Of a stretch of 64,000 bases of DNA, positions 30,880 through 38,984 are shown piece after piece. The stretch covers positions 4,627,501-4,691,500 of the forward strand of contig NZ_CP108514.1 of assembly GCF_035989305.1 (NCBI RefSeq), read 5' to 3'. Below the pieces are notes generated by a model. That model saw nothing but the letters and a program-made list of their open reading frames with translations. It had not been told where the DNA came from and ran no database searches. This stretch comes from Streptomyces sp. NBC_01233 (GTDB lineage: Bacteria > Actinomycetota > Actinomycetes > Streptomycetales > Streptomycetaceae). A program made the position numbers and the translations under genes. The first letter of the stretch is position 1; the number at the start of each line of letters is the position of its first letter.

Positions 30880-32262
30880 GTGGATTTCGAGGTGCTGAAG
30901 GCGAGGTTCTTCGAGGCGCTGGACAGGGAGAACGGCAGCATCACTGCTGCGGCTCGTGCAGTCGGAGTGAACCGCAACACGGCGTTCGGGTGGGCACGCC
31001 GGGCCGGAGTCCGTGGTCGCGGCAAGCCTCGCAGGCCCGGCCACCCCGGTCGGGCGGAGTACGAGCGGCTGCGTGCTGCGGGAGTCCGGCGCCGTGATGC
31101 CGCCGCGCAGGCCGGCGTCCATGAGCGCACCGCTGAGGACTGGGACCGCGGTATCCGGCAGATCGGCCACTCGCGCCTGCATCCTGACGGGCGCCGCATC
31201 GACTACAAGACCGGTGTGACCACCATCGCCGCCACCTCTTCAAGGTCGTCCCTCGCAACGGTCGAGGCCGAACTGCACCCCAGGTTTCTCACGGTGACCG
31301 AGCGAGAGCTGATCGCTGATCTGCACCGTGAAGGCCGGTCGCTGCGCGCGATCGGACGGGCACTGGGCCGACCGGCGTCCACGATCAAGCGCGAGATCGA
31401 CGCCCGGTCGGTCGATGGCGTCTACCGGCCGCACCGGGCCCAGCGGGCATGGGCGAGGAGCCGGTCGCGCCCCAAGGACTCCAAGCTCGCCCAGGACAGC
31501 CCGCTCCGCCGGTTCGTCGCGGAAAAGCTGCAGGAACAGTGGTCACCCGAGCAGATCTGCCACGCTCTGGTCATCGAGTTCCCCGACGACGAGAGCATGC
31601 GCGTGAGCCCGGAAACGATCTACCAGGCGGTCTACGTCCAGGCCCGTGGCGGACTGCGCCGCGAAGTCGCGGCCGCGCTGCGCACCGGGCGCACTCGCCG
31701 CAAGCCGCACCGCAGCCCGGACCAGCGCACGCGCCGGTTCGTCGACGAGATGGTGATGATCTCCGAGCGTCCTGCCGAGGTCGAGGACCGGGCAGTGCCC
31801 GGTCACTGGGAGGGCGATCTGATCGTCGGCCCCCGCAGCGAGAGCGCGATCGTCACCCTGGTCGAGCGCTCCACCCGCTACGTCATGCTGGGGCATCTGC
31901 CCGGCGGGCATACGGCCGAGGAGGTCCGCGACGTGCTGGTGCCCTTGATCCAGACCCTGCCCGGGCACCTGCGCGGCTCGCTGACCTGGGACCAGGGCTG
32001 CGAGATGGCCGCGCACAAGCAGTTCACCGTGGCCACAGGCGTGCCGGTCTACTTCTGCGACCCGCACTCACCCTGGCAGCGCGGATCGAACGAGAACACC
32101 AACGGCCTGCTACGGCAGTACTTCCCCAAGAGCACCGACCTGTCCGTGCACAGCCCCGAAGACCTCGAACACGTCGCCCAGCAACTCAACGGCCGGCCCC
32201 GCAAAACGCTCGGCTGGAAAACCCCAGCCGAGCGCCTGCGTGATCTACTGACGAGCACGTAG
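30880..32262 (+). CDS. IS30-family transposase
   Basis: 460 residues, GTG start. N-terminal helix-turn-helix parts (ENGSITAAARAVGVNRNTAFGW; LIADLHREGRSLRAIGRALGRP...TIKREI) precede the catalytic core, which has D313 (GHWEGDLIVG), D371 (LTWDQG) and E405 (QRGSNENTNGLLRQYFPK). The D-D spacing and the D-(33)-E spacing fit the IS30 family. Reading frame is intact, so the element may be active. Confidence 0.95.
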   Translation: MDFEVLKARFFEALDRENGSITAAARAVGVNRNTAFGWARRAGVRGRGKPRRPGHPGRAEYERLRAAGVRRRDAAAQAGVHERTAEDWDRGIRQIGHSRLHPDGRRIDYKTGVTTIAATSSRSSLATVEAELHPRFLTVTERELIADLHREGRSLRAIGRALGRPASTIKREIDARSVDGVYRPHRAQRAWARSRSRPKDSKLAQDSPLRRFVAEKLQEQWSPEQICHALVIEFPDDESMRVSPETIYQAVYVQARGGLRREVAAALRTGRTRRKPHRSPDQRTRRFVDEMVMISERPAEVEDRAVPGHWEGDLIVGPRSESAIVTLVERSTRYVMLGHLPGGHTAEEVRDVLVPLIQTLPGHLRGSLTWDQGCEMAAHKQFTVATGVPVYFCDPHSPWQRGSNENTNGLLRQYFPKSTDLSVHSPEDLEHVAQQLNGRPRKTLGWKTPAERLRDLLTST

Positions 32263-32287
32263 ACCGTCAGGTGTTGCGAGGACCCCA

Positions 32288-32319
32288 AGAATCCGCCGAA
32301 TCCGGTGCGGGGCACATCC
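32288..32319. terminator. Right arm of the IS-split terminator dyad
   Basis: Partner of 30806-30835. AGAATCCGCC at 32288-32297 and the 19-mer 32301-32319 (ending GGGGCACATCC) are the inverted copy of the left arm. It lies 33 bases before the stop of the minus-strand small gene. Confidence 0.7.
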
Positions 32320-32351
32320 ATGTCGTGCGCGGCCGGCGGCCGGCGGCCGGC

Positions 32352-32516
32352 TCAGCGGGTGGAGGGGCCCGGGGAGGGGGCGCCCGGGCCGCGGTCGTCC
32401 GCGAGGACCTCGTACCCGGAGGGCTGACCGGCGTCCGCCGACTGGACCGTCACACCGACGCCGATCACCAGAGCCGCCGCGAAGATCCCGACCAGTCCAG
32501 CCAGCTTGCTGCGCAT
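32352..32516 (-). CDS. Small secreted or membrane peptide, unknown function
   Basis: 54 residues. The start ATG has AGGGGGAT upstream. Residues 1-6 are positively charged (MRSKLA), residues 5-28 form a hydrophobic stretch (GLVGIFAAALVIGVGVTV) and the remainder is polar and Pro/Gly rich. This is the layout of a short exported peptide or single-span membrane peptide. No family recognised. It follows the degenerate ATP-grasp gene by 88 bases on the same strand. Confidence 0.55.
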   Translation of the reverse strand: MRSKLAGLVGIFAAALVIGVGVTVQSADAGQPSGYEVLADDRGPGAPSPGPSTR

Positions 32517-32604
32517 GTGTTGATCCCCCTGGTTGCGTACCCGGTGTGCGGTTCCCGTGTGGTGCGGTGGCCGCTCTCGACAAGACACAGACTGGCCGAG
32601 GCCC

Positions 32605-33510
32605 TTACCGGTCCGTTCCCCTCTCGATACCGCTCGCGGGAACGGGCCGGGAAGGGCCGTTCCCGGCCCGTTCCCGCCCCGGCTCCATGGCCGCCGCGAT
32701 CCGCGATCCCCGTGCGCTGACCAGCACGTCCGTCCGCGTGGCGCCCGATTCGTACCCGGCCAGATCCAGCAGGGCCCGCACCGTCGCGCGGATCCCGGCC
32801 TGCTCCGTCTCGTGCAGCGGTACGGCGTTCCCCTCGGGGGTGATGCCGGCGACGAGGTGCATGCCGTCCACGGTCAGCGTCTCCACATGGAACTTGGCTC
32901 CCGTCAAGAGCTCTTCGACGAGATAGGGGGCCGAATGCCGGGCGGTGACCGCCTGTTCGGCCCACCGGTCGAGTCCGGGCCGGTCGTGCACCGGAACGGT
33001 CCACCAACAGCCCGCCTTGTCGGCCGACTTGATGACCACCGGCAGGGGGAAGTGCTCGGCCAGTGAACGCGCCTCGGCGACGGACCTCGCCTCCTCGGCG
33101 CGTACGTCCGAGGTCCGGCTCTCGTTGAGGATGCGCCGGATCGTCACCGCGTCCGGCAGCGGGCCCGAGGGGGTCTCCCGCCCCGCGGACAGTTCCCGCA
33201 GGACTTCCCCGGCGGCGGCCGCCGCCCCGCTGTCGAGACCCCTTTCGAGATCGCTCGCGAGGTACAGGACGTGCCCGATCCCGTGCGTGAGGACCGTGTC
33301 CGTCAACAGGGTGCGCAGCGCGGCCGTGTCGCCGAAGTCCACCCGGAGGAGACGTTGCGGGGGCAGCTCGGGGGGAAGTCGTGCGTCCGGTGGCCACGGG
33401 CCCGGATCCGACACCACCCACACGTCCAGACCCGCCACGACCGCAGCGCGTACGAGCCCTGGTCCGGGCCTGACCAGGACGACCCGCTCCGCGGACTGTC
33501 TGATGATCAC
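32605..33510 (-). CDS. Degenerate, shortened ATP-grasp-like protein
   Basis: 301 residues from GTG 33510, six bases after GGAGGAG; ATG 33525 is an alternative. The pre-ATP domain (VVLVRPGPGLVRAAVVAG) and the ATP-binding region (FPLPVVIKSADKAGCWW) and YLVEELLTGAKFHVETLT are recognisable. The C-terminal metal-binding motif that should read E-x-N-x-R is absent; the protein ends in a 40-residue Arg/Pro-rich tail read through a 14-base inverted repeat. It is about 115 residues shorter than the cluster ligases. It may be inactive, or a 3' deletion product. It lies outside the IS, so membership in the cluster is doubtful. Confidence 0.65.
   Translation of the reverse strand: MIIRQSAERVVLVRPGPGLVRAAVVAGLDVWVVSDPGPWPPDARLPPELPPQRLLRVDFGDTAALRTLLTDTVLTHGIGHVLYLASDLERGLDSGAAAAAGEVLRELSAGRETPSGPLPDAVTIRRILNESRTSDVRAEEARSVAEARSLAEHFPLPVVIKSADKAGCWWTVPVHDRPGLDRWAEQAVTARHSAPYLVEELLTGAKFHVETLTVDGMHLVAGITPEGNAVPLHETEQAGIRATVRALLDLAGYESGATRTDVLVSARGSRIAAAMEPGRERAGNGPSRPVPASGIERGTDR
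32640..32673. terminator. Perfect 14-base stem-loop inside the 3' end of the ATP-grasp-like gene
   Basis: GAACGGGCCGGGAA (32640-32653) and TTCCCGGCCCGTTC (32660-32673) are exact inverted copies with a 6-base loop. It falls inside the last 25 codons of the reading frame, which is unusual for an intact gene and suggests that coding sequence has run into an old intergenic hairpin. Confidence 0.55.
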
Positions 33511-33624
33511 AGAATTCTCCTCCATCGTGTCCCACGATGCTGCCGCCGTGCGTTCCCGGTCCCCTCCCGTCACGTTCCCGGCCGCCGGGGGCGGCGTTCC
33601 ACGGGCGCCGCGGGTCCCCCGGAC

Positions 33625-33641
33625 GGCCCTGTCACAGGGCC
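33625..33641. promoter_or_regulatory. 17-base palindrome GGCCCTGT-C-ACAGGGCC
   Basis: Perfect 8-base arms around one central base in the divergent gap between the ATP-grasp-like gene (minus) and the LysM gene (plus), 77 bases before the latter. Suits a dimeric repressor or activator site. Confidence 0.4.
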
Positions 33642-33717
33642 ACCCGGCGCCCCGTGTCCGACAGTGGAGGAAGGCACCGAGCCCAGGGGGGCACCATCAC
33701 GCCGGAGGCGTACGCAC

Positions 33718-34269
33718 ATGGGACTCTTCGACTTCCTGAAGTCCGACAAGAAGAAGGCAGACGAGGCCGCCGAGAAGGCGAAGGAGCAGGTGGAGCAGCA
33801 GTCGGCCGCGCGGGCGACACCTCCCGCGAGCTCGGCGGCCGACGCCGCCGCGGCCACCAGGGCCGCCGCCGAGCGCATGGCGGCCTCCGCACCGCCCAAG
33901 CCCAAGCCGGGGCCCGCCCCCGCGACCCCGAGCCCGACGTCCGCCGCCCACAAGGCGGTGCCGGCCCCTCCCCAGCCGCACGCGATGCCGAAGCCCGGGC
34001 CCACGGCCGCCGCGCGGGGCGCCGCGCACACCCCTTCCCCCGCGTCGGCCGCGCACAAGGCCGTGCCCGCGGCCCCGATGCCCAAGGCGGCGGCCACCTC
34101 GAAGAAGCGCACCTACACCGTCAGGCCCGGCGACTCGCTCTCCGCGATCGCCCGCCGCGAGCTGGGCAACGAGGCCCGCTGGCGTGAGCTCTACGCCATG
34201 AACAGGGGCGTCGTCGGCTCCAACCCCGACCTGATCCGCCCGGGCATGGTCCTCACCCTCCCCGGCTGA
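33718..34269 (+). CDS. LysM-domain protein
   Basis: 183 residues. N-terminus MGLFDFLKSDKKKADEAAEK, then a long Ala/Pro/Lys-rich linker (about 30-130) with internally repeated SAAHKAVPA segments, then one LysM domain (about 132-182; TYTVRPGDSLSAIARRELGN...LIRPGMVLTLP). LysM binds peptidoglycan or other GlcNAc polymers, yet there is no signal peptide. This matches a conserved actinobacterial type with a cytoplasmic or non-classically exported location. ATG 33718 follows GGAGG by nine bases. Confidence 0.85.
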   Translation: MGLFDFLKSDKKKADEAAEKAKEQVEQQSAARATPPASSAADAAAATRAAAERMAASAPPKPKPGPAPATPSPTSAAHKAVPAPPQPHAMPKPGPTAAARGAAHTPSPASAAHKAVPAAPMPKAAATSKKRTYTVRPGDSLSAIARRELGNEARWRELYAMNRGVVGSNPDLIRPGMVLTLPG

Positions 34270-34280
34270 GACCCGCACGC

Positions 34281-34330
34281 ACACGCGGAAGGGGCCCGGA
34301 TCCAGCAGGATCCGGGCCCCTTCCGCGTGT
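34281..34330. terminator. Strong bidirectional terminator
   Basis: A perfect 23-base stem: 34281-34303 (begins ACACGCGGAAGG) pairs with 34308-34330 across an AGCA loop. It lies between the LysM gene stop and the convergent DUF5324 gene stop. Confidence 0.9.
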
Positions 34331-34331
34331 C

Positions 34332-35024
34332 TCAGCCCTGCGTGTCGTCCGAAGCCGAGCCGGTCTCGCGCTCCTTGGCCGCGAGCTCGTCGTCGAAGCT
34401 CGCCGGAGCGGCGTCCTGCGACGACAGCTCCGTGGCGGCCGGCGGCTCGACGAGCCAGTCCGGGTTCGACTGCTGGTCCCACCACTTCCACGCCGCGAAG
34501 GCGACGCCGGCCAGCACGCCGACGACCACCGCACCCTTGACCAGCCCCTTGTAGCGCTCCCGCCGCTCGTGGCGCCGCACCAGCTTCTGCACTTCCTTGG
34601 CCGACACCTGGCCGCGCAGCGCCGCGAACGCCGCCGCCGACCGCGAAGCGGCCTCCTCGGCCACCGGAGTGGCGGCCGCGATCGCACTCTCGATCCGCGG
34701 CTGGGTGTAGTCGGCGGCCTGCCGCGCCGCGATCCGGGTCTGGTGCACCGCCTTCGTCGCCGCCCGGTCCACGTTCGGCGGCACGTGTGCGCGCGCCGCC
34801 TTGAGCCGGGGCTGCAGATGGCAGTCGTAGGTCGTGCGCGCTTGCCGGGCGGCCGCGTCGGCCGCGTACGACACCTTGGGCGCCAGCAGTTCGTTGGCCT
34901 CTTGGGCGTAGTGCACCGCGGCGTCCCTGGCGGATTCCGCGTACGGTGCCACCACTTCCGCCGCGTGCAGGAAACTCTCCCTGGCGCTCTCGGCTGCCAG
35001 GCGCACGCTGTCCTTGCGGGTCAC
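34332..35024 (-). CDS. DUF5324 family protein
   Basis: 230 residues from GTG 35024 after GAGGAGGAGGATCC; this start gives the family's usual MTRxDSVR beginning, whereas GTG 35051 would add nine residues. Long Ala-rich helical segments (LHAAEVVAPYAESARDAAVHYAQ; AADYTQPRIESAIAAA) resemble apolipoprotein-like amphipathic helices. One membrane segment (about 175-195; GAVVVGVLAGVAFAAWKWW) is followed by NPDWLVEPPAATE. Conserved in Streptomyces next to the peptidyl-prolyl isomerase. Function unknown; a membrane-associated role is likely. Confidence 0.85.
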   Translation of the reverse strand: MTRKDSVRLAAESARESFLHAAEVVAPYAESARDAAVHYAQEANELLAPKVSYAADAAARQARTTYDCHLQPRLKAARAHVPPNVDRAATKAVHQTRIAARQAADYTQPRIESAIAAATPVAEEAASRSAAAFAALRGQVSAKEVQKLVRRHERRERYKGLVKGAVVVGVLAGVAFAAWKWWDQQSNPDWLVEPPAATELSSQDAAPASFDDELAAKERETGSASDDTQG

Positions 35025-35198
35025 GGGATCCTCCTCCTCGGTGGCGGACACAGTTCACCTTTCCACCCTTTGTCGGATCATGCCTCTCCTATCGGCGACA
35101 GGCATGCGTGACAGGGCATACGGGTGGAGGATTTCAGTGCTGCGGAGCGCTCCGTGCGACCATCTGGACCGACAGTGATGACTATGGAAGGCAGATCC

Positions 35199-35726
<528 letters not shown>

Positions 35727-35865
35727 CGGCCCCGCGCGCCGGCCGGCCCCGGCCCGGCCCCGGGAACCTTTCCGCCCCGCCCGTCCGTCCTGCATGCGTA
35801 TGAAGTGATGGGGCATACCGGACCGGCGGGGCACACCCCTGCCTCGCCGCTGATCGAGGGAACCG

Positions 35866-36744
35866 ATGGACACCGACCGTCTGCCTGGCTGCTACCGCCA
35901 CCCGGACCGCGACACGGGGATCAGCTGCACCCGCTGCGAGCGCCCCATCTGCCCCGAGTGCATGATCAGCGCCTCGGTCGGCTTCCAGTGCCCCGAATGC
36001 GTCCGCGAGGGTTCCGGCACCGGGCACCGGCCGACCGCGAACGCGCCGCGCACCCTCGCGGGCGGGGTGGTCGCCGCCGACCCCCACCTCGTCACCAAGA
36101 TCCTCATCGGGATCAACGTCCTGGTGTTCCTGGTGGGCGCGATCAACCCGGCCCTGGTGGTCCAGCTGGAGCTGATCGCCCGGTACCGGGAGTTCGCCTA
36201 CCTCGTCGGCCCCATCGAGGGCGTGTCCACCGGTGAGTACCACCGGCTGCTGACCTCGGTGTTCCTGCACACCGAGCTGTGGCACATCGCCGGCAACATG
36301 ATCGCCCTGTGGGTCATCGGAGGCCCGCTGGAGGCGGCGCTGGGCCGGGCCCGCTATCTGGCGGTCTACCTGCTGTCGGGCCTGGGCGGCAGCGCCCTCG
36401 TCTATCTGATGTCCGCGCCGAACACGCCGACCCTCGGCGCGTCCGGCGCCGTCTTCGGCCTGCTGGGCGCCACGGTCGTCCTGGTCCGCCGGCTGCGGTA
36501 CGAGATGCGGCCGGTCATCGTCATGGTCGTGCTGATGCTGGTGCTGACCTTCGTTCCGCTCGGCGGCATCAGCGTGTCGTGGCCGGCCCACGTGGGCGGG
36601 CTGGTGACCGGCGCCCTGGTGGGGCTGGGCATGCTCACGCCCACCACGGGCAGGACGCGCACACTCGTCCAGTGGGGGACCTGTGCGGGGGTGTTCCTGC
36701 TGGCCACGGCCCTTGTCCTGCTCCGTACGGCGGAACTCACCTGA
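35866..36744 (+). CDS. Rhomboid-family intramembrane serine protease
   Basis: 292 residues. The N-terminus carries a B-box-like zinc finger (CYRHPDRDTGISCTRCERPICPECM, C/H ligands between 9 and 50). Six or seven membrane helices follow. Catalytic Ser is in GASGAVFG and catalytic His in WPAHVGGLVTG; the HN pair of helix 2 is in LWHIAGNMIALW. Such proteases cut single-span membrane proteins within the bilayer. It converges on crgA. Conserved at this locus in Streptomyces. Confidence 0.95.
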   Translation: MDTDRLPGCYRHPDRDTGISCTRCERPICPECMISASVGFQCPECVREGSGTGHRPTANAPRTLAGGVVAADPHLVTKILIGINVLVFLVGAINPALVVQLELIARYREFAYLVGPIEGVSTGEYHRLLTSVFLHTELWHIAGNMIALWVIGGPLEAALGRARYLAVYLLSGLGGSALVYLMSAPNTPTLGASGAVFGLLGATVVLVRRLRYEMRPVIVMVVLMLVLTFVPLGGISVSWPAHVGGLVTGALVGLGMLTPTTGRTRTLVQWGTCAGVFLLATALVLLRTAELT

Positions 36745-36771
36745 TCACACCGGCGTCAACTCTCCACAGAG

Positions 36772-36823
36772 TTATCCACAGATCTTCTGTCTTTTCCTCA
36801 GGTGTGGATGACGCTGTGGATAA
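36772..36823. promoter_or_regulatory. Pair of inverted DnaA boxes in a convergent intergenic gap
   Basis: TTATCCACA at 36772-36780 and its inverse TGTGGATAA at 36815-36823 are both perfect 9-mer matches to the classical DnaA box; TGTGGATGA at 36803-36811 is one mismatch away. The gap between the rhomboid and crgA stops is A+T-richer than the surroundings. It is not a promoter region for either gene, both of which end here. Confidence 0.6.
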
Positions 36824-36859
36824 CTCATGGGGAGAGCTTCCGTCAGAGGCCGGGAGGTG

Positions 36860-37114
36860 CTACTTCCACTGCGTGGACACACCGAATCCCGCGGCGATGA
36901 AGCCGAAACCGACCACGATGTTCCAATTGCCCAGCGCCTCGATCGGCAGCTGGGTCTCGGTCACGTAGAAGACGACGATCCACGCGAGTCCGATCAGGAA
37001 GAACGCCAGCATGACCGGGGCGACCCAGCTGCGGTTCGTCAGCCGGATGCTCTGCGGCTGCCGGGTCGGCGGCGGCGTGTAGTCGTCCTTCTTGCGGATA
37101 CGTGACTTCGGCAC
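36860..37114 (-). CDS. crgA: Cell division protein CrgA
   Basis: 84 residues: a basic N-terminus ([12 protein letters not shown]), then two membrane spans ([21 protein letters not shown] and [15 protein letters not shown]), the CrgA layout. CrgA is an actinobacterial membrane protein that affects FtsZ-ring formation and septation; it is needed for orderly sporulation septa in Streptomyces. Length and gene order (rhomboid, crgA, DUF881) match the conserved locus. Confidence 0.96.
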   Translation of the reverse strand: MPKSRIRKKDDYTPPPTRQPQSIRLTNRSWVAPVMLAFFLIGLAWIVVFYVTETQLPIEALGNWNIVVGFGFIAAGFGVSTQWK

Positions 37115-37205
37115 GAGGGGCTCTCCTGTCGATGCGCTGGGGACCTTGCCTGCCCCGGGCGTCCGTTAGCGTAGTGGACCTGTGGCGTTGAAGGAGAAGG
37201 GTACG

Positions 37206-37979
37206 TTGAGCAATTCCGACGACTCCTCCGCGGGTCCCCGTCGCCTGGCCAGACCGGCCCGGCTGCTGACAGCCGCCGTCTTCGCCCTGGCCGGGCTGCT
37301 CTTCGTCACCAGTTTCAACACTTCCAAGGGTACGAACATCCGGACGGACGCCTCGCTCCTCAAGCTGTCGGACCTCATCAAGGAGCGCAGCCAGGACAAC
37401 GCGGAGCTGGAGCAGAGCACCGCGGTGGCCCGCCACCGGGTGGACGCCCTCGCCGACCGCGACGACGGCAGCACCAAGGCCGAGGACGCGAAGCTGGCCG
37501 CCCTGCGCGCGGCCTCGGGCACCGAGGAGCTGTCCGGCAAGGGCCTGACGGTCACCCTCAACGACGCCCCGCCGAACGCCACCGCCCGCATCCCCAACGT
37601 GCCCGAGCCGCAGCCCAACGACCTGGTGATCCACCAGCAGGACCTGCAGGCCGTGGTGAACGCCCTCTGGCAGGGTGGCGCCGAGGGCATCCAGGTCATG
37701 GACCAGCGGCTCATCTCCACGAGCGCGGTGCGCTGCGTGGGCAACACCCTGATCCTCCAGGGCCGCGTCTACTCGCCCCCGTACAAGATCTCGGCGGTCG
37801 GCGACCCGGGCGCGCTGAAGAAGGCCCTCGCCGCCTCGCCGGCCCTGCAGAACTACCAGCTGTACGTGAACGCGTACGGGCTCGGCTGGAAAGTGGACGA
37901 GCGCAAGGCGCTGACACTTCCCGGCTACTCCGGCACAGTGGACCTCCACTATGCGAAGCCGGTGGCTCCCACCCCGTGA
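37206..37979 (+). CDS. DUF881 family membrane-anchored protein
   Basis: 257 residues from TTG 37206 (GAAGG five bases upstream); GTG 37182 is an alternative without a ribosome site. One N-terminal membrane span (RLLTAAVFALAGLLFVTSF), an alpha-helical coiled-coil-like part (LSDLIKERSQDNAELEQ), then the DUF881 domain (LTVTLNDAP...LQAVVNALWQGGAEGIQVMDQRLISTSAVRCVGNTLILQG...YKISAVGDP). Found across actinobacteria near division and cell-wall genes. Function unknown. Its 3' end overlaps the sortase gene by 29 bases. Confidence 0.9.
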   Translation: MSNSDDSSAGPRRLARPARLLTAAVFALAGLLFVTSFNTSKGTNIRTDASLLKLSDLIKERSQDNAELEQSTAVARHRVDALADRDDGSTKAEDAKLAALRAASGTEELSGKGLTVTLNDAPPNATARIPNVPEPQPNDLVIHQQDLQAVVNALWQGGAEGIQVMDQRLISTSAVRCVGNTLILQGRVYSPPYKISAVGDPGALKKALAASPALQNYQLYVNAYGLGWKVDERKALTLPGYSGTVDLHYAKPVAPTP

Positions 37980-38718
37980 GCGGGTCCGTCCCGACGTCGT
38001 ACTGCGCCTGGTGGTACGGACGTTCAGCGAGGTGTGCCTGACGGCGGGAACGCTGATCGTGCTCTTCGTGGCCTACGTCCTGCTGTGGACCGGGGTCAAG
38101 GCCGACCGGGCCATGGACGGCGAGATGGCCGGGCTGCGCGACCGCTGGGCGGCGGCAGCCCCTGCGGCGGCGCCCGGGGCCGCGCCGCAGCCCGCACGGC
38201 CCACGCCGTCCGCGCAGCCGGCGCCCCCCGCCGAACCGGCGCCCCATCCCGCCGGCCGGGCCTTCGCCGAGATGTACGTTCCGCGCTTCGGCCCGGACTG
38301 GGTCAAGCCCGTCCTGGAGGGCACGGACCCCGAGCTGCTGAAGAAGGGGCTGGGCCACTACGCCGCCACCGCCCGCCTCGGCGCCACCGGGAACTTCTCG
38401 GTGGCCGGACACCGGCGCACCTACGGCGACCCCTTCAAGGACCTCCCCGAGCTGCGCAAGGGGGACGAGGTGATCCTCAAGGACGAGAGCACCTGGTACA
38501 CGTACACCGTGCGGGGCGGGCCCCTGCGCACACTGCCGACCGAGGTGGGGGTGGTCTCCCCCGTCCCGGAGAAGTCGCCGTTCACCACGCCCGGCCGGTA
38601 CCTGACCCTCACGACCTGCGATCCGGAGTGGGGCCACAGCCACCGGCTGGTCGTCTGGGCCGAGCTGACCGGCACCCGCCCCGTGGGGCAGGGCCGGCCG
38701 GAGGGTTTGTCCGGGTGA
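37951..38718 (+). CDS. Class E sortase (first)
   Basis: 255 residues. One N-terminal signal-anchor (VRTFSEVCLTAGTLIVLFVAYVLLW), a Pro/Ala-rich stalk (about 65-100), then the sortase barrel with catalytic His in FSVAGHRRTYG, Cys in YLTLTTCDPEW and Arg in SHRLVVWAEL. Class E sortases link surface proteins with LAXTG signals to the peptidoglycan; in Streptomyces they anchor the chaplins needed for aerial growth. First of three sortase genes in 3.3 kb. The start lies inside the DUF881 gene. Confidence 0.9.
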   Translation: MRSRWLPPRERVRPDVVLRLVVRTFSEVCLTAGTLIVLFVAYVLLWTGVKADRAMDGEMAGLRDRWAAAAPAAAPGAAPQPARPTPSAQPAPPAEPAPHPAGRAFAEMYVPRFGPDWVKPVLEGTDPELLKKGLGHYAATARLGATGNFSVAGHRRTYGDPFKDLPELRKGDEVILKDESTWYTYTVRGGPLRTLPTEVGVVSPVPEKSPFTTPGRYLTLTTCDPEWGHSHRLVVWAELTGTRPVGQGRPEGLSG

Positions 38719-38783
38719 CCCACCCCGTCGGGCCGCTGCCTTTAGTCTGTTCGCGTACCGCCCCCGCGGTGCGTTGAACGAAT

Positions 38784-38984
38784 ATGGACGAAAAGGAAAC
38801 AGGCGGCATGTACGGCTGGATCTGGCGGCACCTGCCGGGCAACGCGTGGGTCCGCGCGCTGATCTCACTTGTACTGGTCCTCGCGGTGGTCTTCGTACTG
38901 TTCCAGTACGTCTTCCCGTGGGCCGAGCCGCTCCTGCCGTTCAACGATGTGACGGTGGACGAGGGATCGGGAGCCACTCCGTGA
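38784..38984 (+). CDS. Small single-span membrane protein
   Basis: 66 residues: a short charged start (MDEKETGG), an aromatic patch (MYGWIWRHLPGNAWVR), one membrane helix (ALISLVLVLAVVFVLFQYVF) and an acidic tail (NDVTVDEGSG). Its stop overlaps the start of the glutamine amidotransferase gene (GTGA). A conserved actinobacterial small protein at this locus; function unknown. Confidence 0.85.
   Translation: MDEKETGGMYGWIWRHLPGNAWVRALISLVLVLAVVFVLFQYVFPWAEPLLPFNDVTVDEGSGATP

Larger units (their letters stand above)
30841..32284 (+). mobile_element. IS30-family insertion sequence
   Basis: About 1.44 kb with one transposase gene. Imperfect terminal inverted repeats: CGCAACACCCTG at 30845-30856 on the left against CGCAACACC-TGA read from the minus strand at 32267-32279 on the right, with flanking GATCC/GGTCC similarity. 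Exact ends are uncertain by a few bases and no clear target duplication was found. It sits in the loop of the dyad at 30806-30835 / 32288-32319. Confidence 0.85.

Noticed and set aside
36745..36859. Chromosomal replication origin
   Set aside because: Only two perfect DnaA boxes and no dnaA/dnaN genes; Streptomyces oriC has many more boxes.
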